Origin: Diphasiastrum complanatum
Lineage: Eukaryota; Streptophyta; Lycopodiopsida; Lycopodiales; Lycopodiaceae
Assembly (NCBI GenBank): GCA_029204225.1
Contig: CM055111.1
Span: 3,566,287 to 3,630,286, forward strand
DNA length: 64,000 nucleotides
Direction of reading: 5' to 3'
In this document: positions 1 to 11,695 of the stretch, piece by piece
Layout: each line of letters starts with the position of its first letter
Numbering within the stretch: position 1 is the stretch's first letter
The notes under the pieces: model-generated
Told to the model about the DNA's origin: nothing
What the model saw: the letters and a program-made list of their open reading frames with translations, nothing else
Databases searched by the model: none
Translations under genes and position numbers: made by a program

Positions 1-1
1 G

Positions 2-6
2 GCTAC
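2..6. repeat. Target-site duplication, left copy (GCTAC)
   Basis: GCTAC here and at 1211-1215 directly abut the solo LTR. Five base pairs is the standard duplication length for LTR retrotransposons. Confidence 0.85.
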
Positions 7-1210
7 TGTTGTAAAGCTACCTTTACAAGCTTTACTTCCGGCGCCACTGGCGCCAGCTATGTCCCCGGCCCCAGCAGCGCCCCTGGTGCTCCCGGCGCCA
101 CTGTGACCAGAATCCAACCAGCGGCAAGTTCCTATGGTTGAAAATCTTTGATCGTTCTAGCGAAGTCCAGAGAGCTCAGATCGATGTGCAATCACCTCAC
201 ACGATCTAGGCATGATTAAAGGAAGCCTAGGGAATCAATAAAATCTAGAGAGAGAAAATGACACTTTCTAGAAAGAGAAAATCCTAGAGAGAGAAAAATG
301 TGCTTTACCAGCTTGGGTAGAGTGCTTGGTATGAGGGAGGGTGCCGAATCACACCAATACTATATGGGGAGTGCGGGGTTGCAACTCAGGGCGAGCTCCA
401 ACCAAGTCTCAGCCTCCCTGGCTGGAATGTTGTCATGGCCTCTCGCCTTGGCATGCTAGCGCCCCGGAGACTAGGGTCGGTCACACACTTGAAATGTAAC
501 CTTCTCAGGTTTATCAATAAAGTGGGATTTTCCTCAAACTGACTCTGATTACCTTATGGGTTTCAGTGTTCGGTAAAAGTGCCAGTTGTTAAGGCCGCTT
601 CCAATTTTTAAGTTGGCACATAGTTGAGGGTCGTATCCTGGGACGCCAACGGTATGCCGTCTGAACCAATAGGTCCGTGCGCCAGCGGTATGCTGTCGGG
701 ACCATTTGGTCCAGGAATTGGTTGTTCTCCATATCTGTCGTGGCTTGTGGTTCTGAGTGTTCCTTGCATGAACGTGAATGGGTTAAGCTCTTGGGGAAAC
801 GGGCTCTAACCTGTCGGCTGAGTTGGATGGCTTGCTTGGGTGGAAGTTACCTGTTTATGGCTGTCCAGTCTGGCGTGGCGCCAGGTTGGCTTCCAGCGCT
901 CGTGACGAAGCTTCAGTTTGGTTAAGTCTGATAAAAGTCAGACCGCTTGCTTGGAATGGATGTTACTCGTTTGTAACGAAGCTTCGAGTTGGTTAAGTTT
1001 GATGTATGTCGGGCGGCTTGCATGGAGGGAAGTCACCCTCATTGGGACCCCGATCTGGCATGGCGCCAGGTTGGATCTCAATGTTGGTTTTCAGGAACTT
1101 CAAGTTGGTTAAGTCTGATCGATTGTATGTCAAGTGGATTTGGATGGCAAAAGTTGAAGGTTGAGAAGCTAAGTCGTGGTTTTGACTCGCTTTGGGATGC
1201 CTGCGCTACA
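7..1210 (+). mobile_element. Solo LTR of a non-coding LTR retroelement family (family L)
   Basis: The segment begins TGTTGTAAAGC and ends GCGCTACA. It matches, end to end, the two LTRs of the complete element at 12847-17788. It is flanked by a perfect 5-bp direct repeat GCTAC (2-6 and 1211-1215), the usual target-site duplication. No internal region or second LTR follows, so this is a solo LTR left by recombination between two LTRs. The first 120 bases are rich in GGCGCC palindromes, and the 3' third repeats the phrase GTTGGTTAAGTYTGAT three times. Orientation is taken from the complete copy. Confidence 0.88.
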
Positions 1211-1215
1211 GCTAC
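1211..1215. repeat. Target-site duplication, right copy (GCTAC)
   Basis: This is the partner of the GCTAC at 2-6. Together they fix both ends of the solo LTR. Confidence 0.85.
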
Positions 1216-2072
1216 AAATGGCCGCTACACCACCCCGACAAGAGTATGCTGCTGAATCTCAGCTTATGCAGACATGGTGTAGCTTATCTGCATGCACTTA
1301 TGGGTCTACGTATGCCACGCGTCTGCTTCTGCTTCATAACAAGCACCCGGATATGGTGCAACGGCCTGATCACACTAGTAAAGCCAGAAATAATTTTGTA
1401 GCATCATACCTCCGACCGAAAACTCAACAGTACTTGCGTATGTTGGCAGCCACAAAATGGTCTAACACAGACCTGTGGTAGCATCACAATCAGCGATCCA
1501 GAAGCCCACAAAACTCTGAAGATTCAGACCTCTGAAGGGCGCTACTACAGCGATGTACAGGAGGGCGAACTTTAGCACTTCTCTTCCGTAATTTTAGCCC
1601 AAGAATGTGCTGAATTGGCGTCTCTTAAAAGCCACATGAGCAGAAAAGCAGATTCAATAGCTGATGAGCGAGTGGGTTGTGTGCAGTCATAAGTAGCACA
1701 TGTCGTGTTGGTTAGCACTGGATAGCAGATTAACCATCTATGACAGACAGCCTCCATTTTGAACTTAGTTTGTACAAAAATTGGCTAGACGCTGCTTGTT
1801 GGCAGGTCGACGATGGGTTTCATTGAGAAGCATGGACAACAAAAATCTATGCATTTTTTTCTCCACATGGTATAGTGAGCAAAATGCTCCCAAGAGGTTG
1901 TGGCTTTCTAGTAGAACCAATGAGAATTTCAATGTGAAAATTGGTCATGTTAAAAGGAAATATAATTTCAAGAGAGAACCCAAATGAGTACATATAGTGC
2001 AAGCTTTTGTGTGGGACAACCAACAAATTTGTAGTCTATCAACCTAAGTTCATTATGTTGAATTAAACAATA
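1216..2072. other. Unassigned stretch downstream of the solo LTR
   Basis: Short open frames occur on both strands, the longest about 100 codons, but none shows a motif I recognise. The DNA is presumably the old insertion target of the solo LTR. The stretch leads directly into the gypsy protease relic at 2073, so part of it may be decayed gag from that element. Confidence 0.4.
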
Positions 2073-2231
2073 GAAGACGATGAAGTCATTCTTCTTTTTG
2101 ACACAAGTGTCCCTCACAACATTTTATCAAATTCTTATTGATCGAAAAAAGCTTTAGTTACAACCAATGATTTTGGTTACAAGTTTGTAGTTCAATTTGG
2201 TGGTGGCCTAGGAGAGGAGGCTTCTACCTAG
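2073..2231 (+). pseudogene. Ty3/gypsy aspartic protease relic
   Basis: Read in frame from 2073, the sequence gives EDDEVILLFDTSVPHNILS, followed by a stop codon, then a stretch ending near VVQFGGGLGEE. This resembles the retropepsin segment of the gypsy polyprotein at 56290-57288, which reads TDDVLVLFDTSSSHYII at the same place and is followed about 30 residues later by a similar VEMPDGKG segment. In both, the glycine of the canonical DTG/DSG active site is serine. The relic is short, interrupted and surrounded by unrecognised sequence. It would have been an enzyme that cleaves the element's own polyprotein. Assignment rests on the local motif alone. Confidence 0.5.
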
Positions 2232-2675
2232 TGCTATGAAAGTCGTTCACATATCCATGAGACAATATTCAAAAGAAGATCATAGCCAATACCAAAGCAG
2301 AGTTAGCTACGACTGAGACCGCCGCCGCCATTTTAGCCAGATAGTTACATGAGTACTTGAAAAAAGAGGCAGCTTGCAGACCGTCTAGACCTCAGAGTTC
2401 CCGTAACCCTCTACATGCCTATCCTGTACACAAAAAAGAGATTCTGTCAGATGTCCTATTCTATAAGAACTTTGATGCCTAGAGTCTTTATCTACCTCCA
2501 GTTGAGTTTCTCATTGATGACCAACCTCTTGAGTTGCGGCCATCCACTAGCCCACAAATCAAACTCACAGGGCCAGGACTACAAAGATGCCTATGAGATT
2601 TTATGTAGGTTTTCAATTATTGTTGCGCACTAGCAAAGATTATACGTATACTTCTTGCTTGACCACATTAAATCA
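2232..2675. other. Unassigned stretch
   Basis: No motif is recognised. An open frame of 72 codons at 2415-2633 has no supporting feature. This may be remaining debris of the adjacent gypsy relic. Confidence 0.35.
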
Positions 2676-2996
2676 TTATACCAACCAATGAATTTGGATC
2701 CACTTTGATCCTAGTATTCGGTTGACTAACAACAAGAGATTTGAACTTTTCAAACGTTCCAAACACCATGCTATCCAAGGACAAGAGATCCAAGTGTAGC
2801 TAGAACGATCATCTAAGAAAGTGGCATATATCTTTGCACCTTGAGAGAAACAATGGACATCCATATGACAAACTTCAAAGGGAGTGAAATATCGCTTTAC
2901 AATAAGAGACAATGAGAGGAAAACGAGGATTGTTAATACTTTTTTAGCTCTCTTTTCTGATGATAAATTGTTTTCTAGTAAATGATGAGTGAACAT
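2676..2996 (-). pseudogene. Ty1/copia integrase core relic
   Basis: The minus-strand frame of 106 codons contains PFEVCHMDVHCFSQGAKIYA followed by TFLDDRSSYTWI. This matches the start of the copia integrase catalytic core, where the first catalytic Asp lies in a phrase such as HTDVWGP and is followed by a FIDDYSRYTWVY-like strand. The later catalytic Asp and Glu are not recognisable, and both ends fade into unrelated sequence. The fragment is short and decayed. It would have belonged to the DDE transferase that inserts retroelement cDNA. It is oriented opposite to the neighbouring gypsy relic, so the two are separate insertions. Confidence 0.5.
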
Positions 2997-4781
2997 ATCT
3001 CACATTTTCATACATTGTTATAGCTATGGTAGGATCACAAAATGTATACTAAGAGAAATCTTGTGAGTCTTTGAGAGACTCCAAGCCCCATGCAGCTTAC
3101 CATTTTTAAGGAGACCTTTCCATTCTCCCACTTTACTCGTGATCTTGTTGTGCATAGGCACCGTCAATTTGACTATGACAATCAATTAAGCTAGTTTAGG
3201 TAGCTACAAGCAGATTTCATGCGTGGAGTCATTGGCTCCTATGTGTAGCTTGTCAAGTTCTCTCATTGGGCAAAGAGACCGCAAATGAGCCAAATTCATG
3301 TGGTTATTTATGTCTTCAATGATATTCAAGGGAAAAAAAATTCTAGCAATTGTAACTCGTGGTGTGGGCATACAATGACACAACCAAATACAACTTGTTA
3401 TCAACTTCAAGATGTGTAAATAGGAATGAAATACAAGTGGAGGCCTATGGAAACAACACACTCTTTTGGAATGGCCCAAGGATTATGCCATGGAGGTTAT
3501 TTAGAATTGGGATGAAATTTTCAAAATAGATCGTGTGAAATCCTTAATTGTGATCATCAATTGGTATGATCAAATCATCAATGAATATTCATATTTGATA
3601 TATGTCACAAAAGGGGAGTACAAGAAAAGATTTCTCAAGAAAACTGAGAATCTCAATTGTGAAGCCTTTGATCAGCTCTATCGTGAAGTGGCTACCCACC
3701 CTTATGTGGCATATAGTGGATCTAAATGCACCATTGGTTTTTATGAAAACAAACATAAGTAGCATTGTTGTAGGTGTTATATTTATCCAGCATGGTCATA
3801 ATGAGATTAATGTTGTTGTTTATTCTCCAATGATATGGTGTTACCATGTATATGATACTTAAGCTTATGAGGTTTCAACTAAGAGCAAGAAATTATATGT
3901 TCACATTTTAATTTTTTTTTTTTGAGCCCACTCTGCTAGCATGCTAGCCTAGAGAGCTAGAAATTTTTCTTTCTAATGGCATATAGAACCTTTGGTTTTT
4001 GGGTAGTGGATCGTGTTTTGTGGGGCCAAACAAAACCTACATTGTACAACAATCTTATTAGTGAGAGCAACAATCAATTATAATTATATCATTATAATCT
4101 TATTAGTGAGAAGAATCTACAAAAAGTATCAATTATCACTTGCAAAATAATATAAAGATCAATAAGATTGTTGCTCTTGTAATTTTATTAGTGAGAGTCA
4201 ATTATATCAGAAACGTCATTCCAGTGTAATTTGTCATGCTTCGCAAAATCTTGAAGAAAACAAGGTCATTTGAAAGATTGGAAGCACCCTTGTCGTGAGT
4301 GCTAGAAAGAATAAAAAAAAAGGCATTGGAACTCAAAAGGATTCAACCCAAAAAAAAAAAAAAAGTAATTCTCTACTCAACTAAAATAAACATGTGATCA
4401 AAATATCTAGCTGCTATTGCAACAAAAATGAAGTTTAATAAAACCTTGTGCAAAAATGTCAATGAATTTAGCACATTTGACTGTTAAAATTATTATTTTC
4501 CAGCATGATTAGGCATTTAAACTGGAAAGGGAACATTCACTTTTTTTTGGCTACCTATTTTTGTGTATTATGGGAAGAGCTCGGCATATAGATAGGTGAG
4601 GCCTGGAGGGGTCAGGACTAGGATTCTTTACCAGGCAAAATGGCAAAATATCATATGCCTTACTCATTCCATTTCATAAAAGATAATGGCTGCTTTTTCA
4701 CATGATCATTATGCAGTAAAATTTGCATTTAAAAAACATAATCAATGTTTTCAAAACTGAGCTTTTTCCACAGGACCATTA
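2997..4781. other. Unassigned AT-rich stretch
   Basis: Two overlapping frames at 3535-3862 and one on the minus strand at 3204-3479 are open for 75-91 codons, but none carries a recognisable domain. Poly-A and poly-T runs occur near 3910, 4310 and 4350. I see no gene here. Confidence 0.4.
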
Positions 4782-4879
4782 CTAGTCCCTAGTAACTATC
4801 CTCAGACAAGGAGAACATAGCTAACATTGTAAATTGTACACAGAGTTCTCCTTGTTTGAGGATAGTTACTAGGGACTAG
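4782..4879. repeat. Near-perfect inverted repeat (35-bp stem, 28-base loop)
   Basis: Arm 4782-4816 starts CTAGTCCCTAGTAACTATCC. Arm 4845-4879 is its reverse complement with a single mismatch. The loop is 4817-4844. An RNA from either strand would fold into one long hairpin of about 98 bases. No target-site duplication is obvious at its ends. It could be a small foldback element, a MITE remnant or a small-RNA precursor. Confidence 0.8.
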
Positions 4880-7800
4880 CACAAAGAGAAATAGACTTGT
4901 CTGTCTCCTATGATAACTAGAGATCCAATCAAATGAGGAACTGTACTCAAGCATTTGTAGACCATAAACTGTAGCAAAATAACATCCACTAGATAGATTA
5001 AATTCTCCACATATAAAATAATTATCTTGTGAGAATGTCCGTGAGATCCATAGGTTCTCAAATAAAATACTGGAGTAGAGAGATTCAAAACACTGATCTG
5101 AATTTTTACCCAAATAATAGATCAAGAATTAGTCATCACACTTAAGAGTCATCACCATTTCTTATAATCCTCTGACAATAATTAAGTATCTATTTATAAT
5201 CTGTCAACCATAAATATTTAGATTCATATGATTCGTCAATCATAATTTCCTACAATCCAAAATCATAATCATTTACAAAATACTGGAGTATATGTCCAAC
5301 ATAACTTAGGAAAAGTAAGAATCATTCCAAAATCTTTCCATTAAGAAAATACTAGATTTAGGAATACTTTCAAAACATGATTCTTTAACTGAAGTGCAAG
5401 ATTCAAGTTCTATAAACGCCTGGTAATTAAAGACTAAATGCATACCAAAATGACAATCATCTTCAACTACAAAAAACTTTAGATTACAATCCAGAATCAC
5501 ATCTAGATACCCAAAGTCCTGCTGAAAATCAATTCAGTTATTATTCTTGGATTCATTATGATTCGTTATCCAATTGAGCACTCTGGGATACAATCACAAA
5601 TGAGTTGAGTGTATTCCTTAACTAAGGAATACTCTATCCCAAAAAATATATATATCCAATGCACATAATTTTAACTGATGAACCCAAATGATTTACTAAT
5701 CATGCGTCTTATTAGCTATATGATTCAAAACTATCAGTTTATGGTGAAACCACATCATACTGATCGTTTCACCAAAACTTCATCCTGGAGTAATCAACTA
5801 CTCAAGTTAATTGCCAATAATTTAGAAATCTCAAATGTCTTGGTGAAGAATTCAATTATACTAGTATGACAACACATTTAGATCCTTACCCAAATCATTT
5901 ATAAGTTAATCCATAAATCTTCCATATAAATATTTGTTAACTCTGCAAGTATCTGTCAAGATAATACTTGATCATATGCTTATGTTCGCCGACTAGGTTA
6001 AGTGCACCAGATAACATTAGTAACTAGGATTACATAGTATATTCATATAAGATTAATCGCGCACATATGAGAATAATCTCAGTATGACCCAGTACATAAA
6101 CACATTCTTACCTGGCAGATTCCTCTAGAACCCACATATGTTACTCACATATCTCACTGAGATCTTGTAACTCAGCTACAAAATATTTTCTATTTCTCAT
6201 GACTAAATAACATATCCAGAAAATCTCTGAGACGAATAAAATTCACTCTCAGCAGTTTTTTCAATCCAACTTACCTCTAATAGCATAATTTCTTTCACTC
6301 AATCAACCCCTCTCTGGTGCTATTACTCAAACTAAGATTAGGTTGATCCAATACAGAACTCTTAGACTTAGATTCTGATCAAACATACTTCTATTCCAAT
6401 CAAAATGGAACTAGTAACTTTTGACCTTTCATTGTACTACTTATAGATAATGATTCAAATATCAAACCTGTTCTAGAACCAGATTGTCCACACAATTTCT
6501 ATAAAATGTCTCTTATTCGAAAAGTTCCAATTAGGTATCTTACTCTGAATCTATCCGAAATTACTTTCAGACCAAAACTCATTTCTATAGCACATCTGGT
6601 TCTCTTCCAAAAATTATGCAACCAACATATTCCCAAATAGAATTTTATCCCATCACTTCACCTCTCCTTTTAAAGCAATTATAGATTTCAATAAAAGTTA
6701 ACTAGAAAGATGATATATGAAAATATCCAAATCCAAGAAAAGTCAATAATAAGTGCTTCCAGTAAAGGATTAACTTCATTACAAACATGACTTCTCTTCA
6801 AATATTTTCAATCTGAGTGATAGAAACTACTATTCCATCGAAATCCATTTATGCATTAAAGATATTCTAGGTCTAAAAAATTGAAATATTTTAAACTTAG
6901 AATTTATCTGAATTCCAAGCTATTCACACAAGTAGTAATTTATATGACATAACATTCTTTCAGAAGAATAACTTCATGTTGGAAAGAATCATATAAATCA
7001 GTATGATATCTTATATTCAAGAAATTACTAAGAAGTAAATGATTAATTAAGAAAGCGACAAATAGATTTGAGGGCCTCTGATTTTGTAAATAATGAGATA
7101 CCATATTAGGATCTAGATTAAACCTCAAAATTTTCCAAAATATCCCACATTTGATCGAATGGTTTTCTTCTTTCCCGTATCGCGACTAGGTACTAAAACA
7201 CACCATTGATCATCAGATCTTTACAGTCCTAGAATTTCCTTTCCAAAATTACTGATGTCTCATACCATCAGCTTTTCCTTCCAAAAAACTCTGTGACTGT
7301 CTTATTTGATATTCTAGAGATCCTTTGATCATCTAGCTGTCCTATAATCCATATAGGATATTATCTCTTGTTTCCAAACACTAGAGAATCCATTTATTTG
7401 GATGATTGGCATGCCTATCAGATGGATACCACAAATCCACATCTGACCATGTGACTTAAAAAGAAGAATTAACATGGTTCCACATTGGATTCTGATCTTC
7501 TTTGGTCAATGAATAAGCTTCAAATCCCCTACTGATGCATCAAATCTAGGGACAAGCTTCTGTCAACTAACAGATCCAATGTAATCCACGTATCAGATTC
7601 CACTTCTAACATCACAATTGACATCCAAAATTGTAGGTAACTCAATGGTTACAAAGATAACATTTATTAATTCAATTAAATGAATTTAGTCCAGGAAATT
7701 AATAATCGGTGTTAAGCAATTATATACTGAGAATTACCTAAAATACTAACTGCAAAATACATTTCCCAATCACACATACTACCTCTGATTTACACTCTTC

Positions 7801-8352
7801 TCTCCTTAGAATTTTCAGTTCCCTGAAAAATCTATTTCAGCTAAGGTACCAAGAAGACGTAGCTAGCACTGAATCAATGACTACAATGAGGAGTAGGGCG
7901 AGTTTGGCCTCAATATATAGAGCCAAAAGCAACCTGGGCAATAGCCGTGCATACCCCTAAGTTCCCTATACATAGATTCACCTAGAATAGAGTCCTAAGC
8001 ATGGACCAACTATTCATAGAATTGCTATTGATAACTCTACACATGCATACACTGTCTCATACCTTGTCTAAACTCCATTTAGTGTGTTCTGGGCCTCACA
8101 AGGATATTAGTTACTTTCAGGTCACATCCAATATGACATGGCATAACGAACAACTTGATTTACAGGAGTATCGTGTATCCAAGACTATTCATCAGTCAAA
8201 AAAGGTTGATATCATTCATATAATGTAAAGAGATAAAGGCGAAGATATGAAATGAGCAAAACCATATACCGTAAAGTAGAAAAGGATGACTTCAAGCCAG
8301 GTAGGGCGCATTTGGTGTCATGAGTGGATTTTCATACCTTCTCCCCACCACA
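4880..8352. other. Long AT-rich stretch without recognisable genes
   Basis: About 3.5 kb with only short chance frames, all under about 75 codons and none with a known motif. No LTR boundary, terminal repeat or strong low-complexity tract was found. The composition is uniform and the sequence reads like an old, heavily mutated insertion. Confidence 0.4.
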
Positions 8353-9012
8353 TCATAGGTTATTAATGAAGCAAATGTCATCAATGTATCTAAAAGAGTG
8401 ACAAAAATCACTCATACCTGTTCTGAGCCCTAACTTGGCTAGTCTCTCAATAAATTCAGCTTCAAAGAACACAAGACACCAGTTACACCAAGTAGGTGAG
8501 CATGAAAAACCCATTGGTATACCATGAACCTGTCTCCAAGTTTTGTTTCCTAATCTGACAATACAATTGTCTATTAAGAAGGGATTCCCACAAGCATAAG
8601 AGGTCTTTATCGATATTGTACCATCCCTCAGACTTTTTATTAGCCCATGACCACTTAAAGACTTCTCTTTCTTGTTCCCACTTGAAACTCAGAAGCATTC
8701 TATTAGAATGTTTGAAAGCACAAGTAATGGATTTATTCATGATAGTATTCAACCCATTAGTGCCATCTAAAGGTATGTTTTCATAGCATTTAGAAATATC
8801 CGCAACCCATACATTGGTAATCTTTGATGGTAGATTGAGATTAAAATCAATAGAGGACTTGCATTGCCAAAATAAGCATGTATCCACATTTAGGATACCC
8901 TTGTATGTTTTCGCCTTAAGGCCTGCCCCTTCCTTGAGGAACGGTGACAACATACCAAGAGCTCCTGTTAGGAATTTTGCGCTGGAGAAAAGTTTGATAA
9001 GTTTAGATCAAA
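8353..9012 (-). pseudogene. Reverse transcriptase relic, Penelope-like (telomerase-related) type
   Basis: Reading the minus strand, three RT landmarks occur in order. The palm motif A reads VADISKCYENIPLDG, with the catalytic Asp near 8800. Motif B reads GIPMGFSCSPTWCN near 8515-8475. Motif C reads FRYIDDICFIN, with the catalytic DD at about 8377-8385. The KCYENIP and PMGFSCSP wording differs from copia and gypsy RTs and fits Penelope-like or telomerase-related enzymes, which copy RNA into DNA at a chromosomal 3' end. A frameshift near 8560-8600 splits motif A from motifs B and C, and a stop ends the frame just after motif C. No GIY-YIG endonuclease is visible nearby. The family call is by motif only. 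Confidence 0.62.
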
Positions 9013-9367
9013 GCTTTCTGTACTTAAAGTTTGTTGACTTTAAAACTATGTATATGACTGTATAAAAAGTGACTCTACTTTAAGGGAGAGAGTTAGAATT
9101 AAAGTTAGAATCACTGTGTTACTGTATTGTGGGTCCTATCAGTGGATAAGGATCAGTTGGCCTCACCATGAGGCAAGTTGACGGGACACGCATCCCGCCA
9201 ACGGCAACCTGGGTCATGCATGGGTTGCCTGAGTGAACAACTATATGTACAATGTAATTTTATTTTGAAGACATACAGTTGCTATGTGAGCTTGCTGACG
9301 AGCGTGATTTTCTGTCTGTGTTACTATGTAGCATGATCTGTGTTCCTGTGCAAAGCAAATTCTAAGT
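9013..9367. other. Spacer between RT relic and the left inverted arm
   Basis: No coding motif. A TATA-like GTATAAAAAG lies near 9060 on the plus strand. The stretch has an LTR-like look, but no second copy or primer-binding site supports that. Confidence 0.35.
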
Positions 9368-9620
9368 AAACTTTCTGACTGTAATTCTGTAAGATTGTAG
9401 ATCTCACTCTTAGCTTAAATCTGAGCCGCTTTGCAGCCAATTTGGTTGAAAATTGAGGGAGATATGACAAATCTTGTGGAAGAGGTCAAATTCTAATTTG
9501 AGTAGAGAATTTGGGAGAGAAGCACTTCAATTCTTCATTCTTGAAGTTTTACTTCCTTGTAAATTTTTTTCCATTTCTTCATTTTGAAGATTTTGCCAAC
9601 TCATTTAAAAAAAAATATCA

Positions 9621-9670
9621 GCCCTAACCCTAAAGGCCTAGCCTAATCTACCCTAACCCTAAAGCCCCAA
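9621..9670. repeat. Short telomere-like (CCCTAA) motif cluster
   Basis: CCCTAACCCTAAAGG and CTACCCTAACCCTAAAGCCC occur within 50 bases. The inverted partner (GGGTTAGGGTAGG) lies near 23745-23775. It is too short and interrupted to be a telomeric array, and such telo-box-like strings are common in plant 5' regions. Confidence 0.55.
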
Positions 9671-9711
9671 CCTAAATCTACTCTTTCTTCATGCTAGTTC
9701 TCTCTCTCCAC

Positions 9712-10325
9712 GCCATCATTCGGACCTTCCTTTTCATATAGCTCTGTTAAACGTTGAACATTGAAGAACTGAAAATCATGCAATTGAGGCATGCGAGGAA
9801 TTTGAGGCTCTCTTGGCTTTTAGCTGGACCTCCGGTGCACATTGCTTGTTTGAAATAATCTGATTCAGAGTAATTGCGCTTCCGTTCACGCTTTGGCGGC
9901 TCAATCCAATTCTTTGCAATCATCTTTTTCAGGTTCAACTTCCCTTCCTCCTTTTCATCTTTATCATCAAAGTCATAAAAATCAACAGCATCATCCATCT
10001 TGAATTTGATGGCATCCTCAGTAAACTACCTCATTTTATCGTCAAGCTCAGCTATGGCTTCTTCTCCTTTTGCAATTATTCAATCAATGTTTTCATCTGT
10101 GATTGTGTTATCTTTTGAACTGAAGACCATCACTATGTTTTTTATTATTCTTTCATAGTCTGTAAGCTCTTTGTAGTGCTCCTTGTAGCATTGCATATCC
10201 ATGAGCGCTGGCTCACTGCATGTTACTGAGTGCTGATCCATGAGCGCTGGCTCAATGAGGTCACAAATTCTAGGCTCTGGCCATGCACGTACTTCTTCAT
10301 TTGTCTCTAAAAGTTGCTCTGTCAG
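9712..10325 (-). pseudogene. ISWI chromatin-remodeller fragment (HAND-proximal region), left copy
   Basis: On the minus strand the frame at 9747-9998 includes FYDFDDKDEKEE, then NWIEPPKRERKRNYSESDYF, which is typical of plant ISWI ATPases (CHR11/CHR17 type) between the helicase and the HAND domain. The upstream part continues to about 10325 with further stops. A two-base insertion (GAGAG for GAG) shifts the frame after the PAKSQE segment; in another frame the sequence then reads IPRMPQLHDFQFFNVQRL. The parent protein slides nucleosomes in the nucleus. This piece lacks the ATPase motor, SANT and SLIDE domains and is not functional. It has no introns across the visible stretch. Confidence 0.75.
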
Positions 10326-10521
10326 ACTTCATCCATACCTTTTGAGAACACTGGTTCGTAGGTGGTTCAACACATTCTAGGAACTCTACATTGTCATGAA
10401 TTGTCATGCATTATCTCTTACATTGGCTACATCATCTCTCTCTATGTGTCGGCTATATTCAGCTACATTCCCTCTCTCTCTACATTCCCCGTCGCCTACA
10501 TTCTCTCTTTCTCTCTAAAAG

Positions 10522-10635
10522 CGTCGGTTGAGATCCTCCCTCTCTAAAAACCGTCGGTTGAGATCCTCTCTCTCTAAAAGAACGTCGGTTGAGATCCTCT
10601 CTCTCTAAAAAGCGTCCGTTGAGATTTTCTTTCTC
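10522..10635. repeat. Minisatellite, four units of 30-31 bp
   Basis: CGTCGGTTGAGATCCTC is repeated at 10522, 10552, 10583 and 10613, separated by CTCTCTCTAAAA. The inverted counterpart is at 22768-22887. It lies within the arm and so was present before the arms were duplicated. Confidence 0.8.
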
Positions 10636-10637
10636 TT

Positions 10638-10723
10638 ACTTGCCCCTGTGCCCACGCTGACAGAATCTTCCTAGCACCCTACTTGCCCCTGTGCTCACGC
10701 TGCCAGAATTTTTCGAGCACCCC
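10638..10723. repeat. Tandem duplication, two 43-bp units
   Basis: ACTTGCCCCTGTGCYCACGC begins at 10638 and again at 10681. The same pair appears inverted near 22680-22760 in the right arm. Confidence 0.8.
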
Positions 10724-11211
10724 AACTGATCGCCCAAGTAACCAAAAAAAAAATTTGCCATCATTTTTAAGATTTCTACAAGTATCTTTCATCAACAATC
10801 CAATGCTCCAAAGAAACCAAACTTTTCTATAATGGTCCCTTTCTAAGTTTGTAATTTCCCTGTCTTCGTGTAGCCTTAACTTTTGCGTTTAACGTTGGAA
10901 TTCAGTGCATTAAGAACAAAAATTGCTCAGTTCACTACGCTGAGTACAATGATCATCATTTCGTCATCATTATGTACTTCTTATTTTTAATTTCATTTTA
11001 GGACCCTTTGTCCTAAGTTGTTTACACTTTATGTTTTATTCATTCAATTGACCATATCTCATTCGTTTGAGCTCGGATTTCAGTGCCCTAGAAAGCAAAC
11101 TTCATTTTCTCAACAAGATTGTCAGTGTATAAGTCTTATTGGAATCAAAATTTGACATTTTTCAAAAGTCCTTTTTATTTGCTCTAATCAAAAAAACCAT
11201 TAGAGGAGTTC

Positions 11212-11695
11212 TAAATCCAAAAAAGACCATTTGTAAAGATTCTTTTTATATTTTTTCTCAAATTTTTCTTACACATGGACCAATCAAAACACTCAATTTT
11301 GAAATCTATGTAATATAACTTTTTTGAGTCCACATTTTGATTCCACACTAAAAATGGCATAACTTTTTAGTGGTAAGTCCGAATTTAGCGGAGTTTGGTG
11401 CATTGGAAAGCGCTCAACAAGGGCTTTCCAATGATATGTTAGATGACATACTTCTAAGCTTTGACTAAAAAGTTATGGCAAGTCAAAAGTATTAGTGCTA
11501 CAATATTTAAATAATATAAAAGACATCTTGCACGAATTTTTAAAGGGTCTTTTGGGAGCTAAAATCTCCCCTAATGTCATGCCTATTGTTACTGGTTAAC
11601 TACACCTTGTTAAAACTAGTTTCCATTACATGTCCACATTCTTCCCAAGATTGCAATCCACAGTTTCAAGATATAGTTATTCCACATCGACTCTA
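11212..11695. other. Non-coding stretch inside the left arm
   Basis: No gene. It contains wording often seen in plant LTR-retroelement leaders, such as ATGGCATAACTTTTTAG and GGAAAGCGCTC. It leads into the acidic frame at 11696, so it may be that frame's leader. Confidence 0.4.

Larger units (their letters stand above)
9368..11211. repeat. Left arm of a 1.8-kb inverted repeat
   Basis: From AAACTTTCTGAC at 9368 to GAGGAGTTC ending at 11211, this arm is the diverged reverse complement of 22228-24032. Long blocks match: the AGATATGACAAATCTTGTGG region, the ISWI-like fragment, the 30-bp minisatellite and the CTTGCCCCTGTGC repeats. The intervening 11.0 kb includes a later 4.9-kb retroelement insertion. 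No target-site duplication was found at the outer or inner ends, so the arms may be two separate inverted copies of one repeat rather than the termini of a single element. Confidence 0.82.

Noticed and set aside
8967-9356. A possible LTR starting TGTTAGGAATTTTG and ending GCAAAGCA
   Set aside because: Its left end overlaps the in-frame start of the RT relic; no second copy or primer-binding site supports an LTR.
9621-9670. Interstitial telomere array
   Set aside because: Only about four CCCTAA units, interrupted; this is more like short telo-box motifs.
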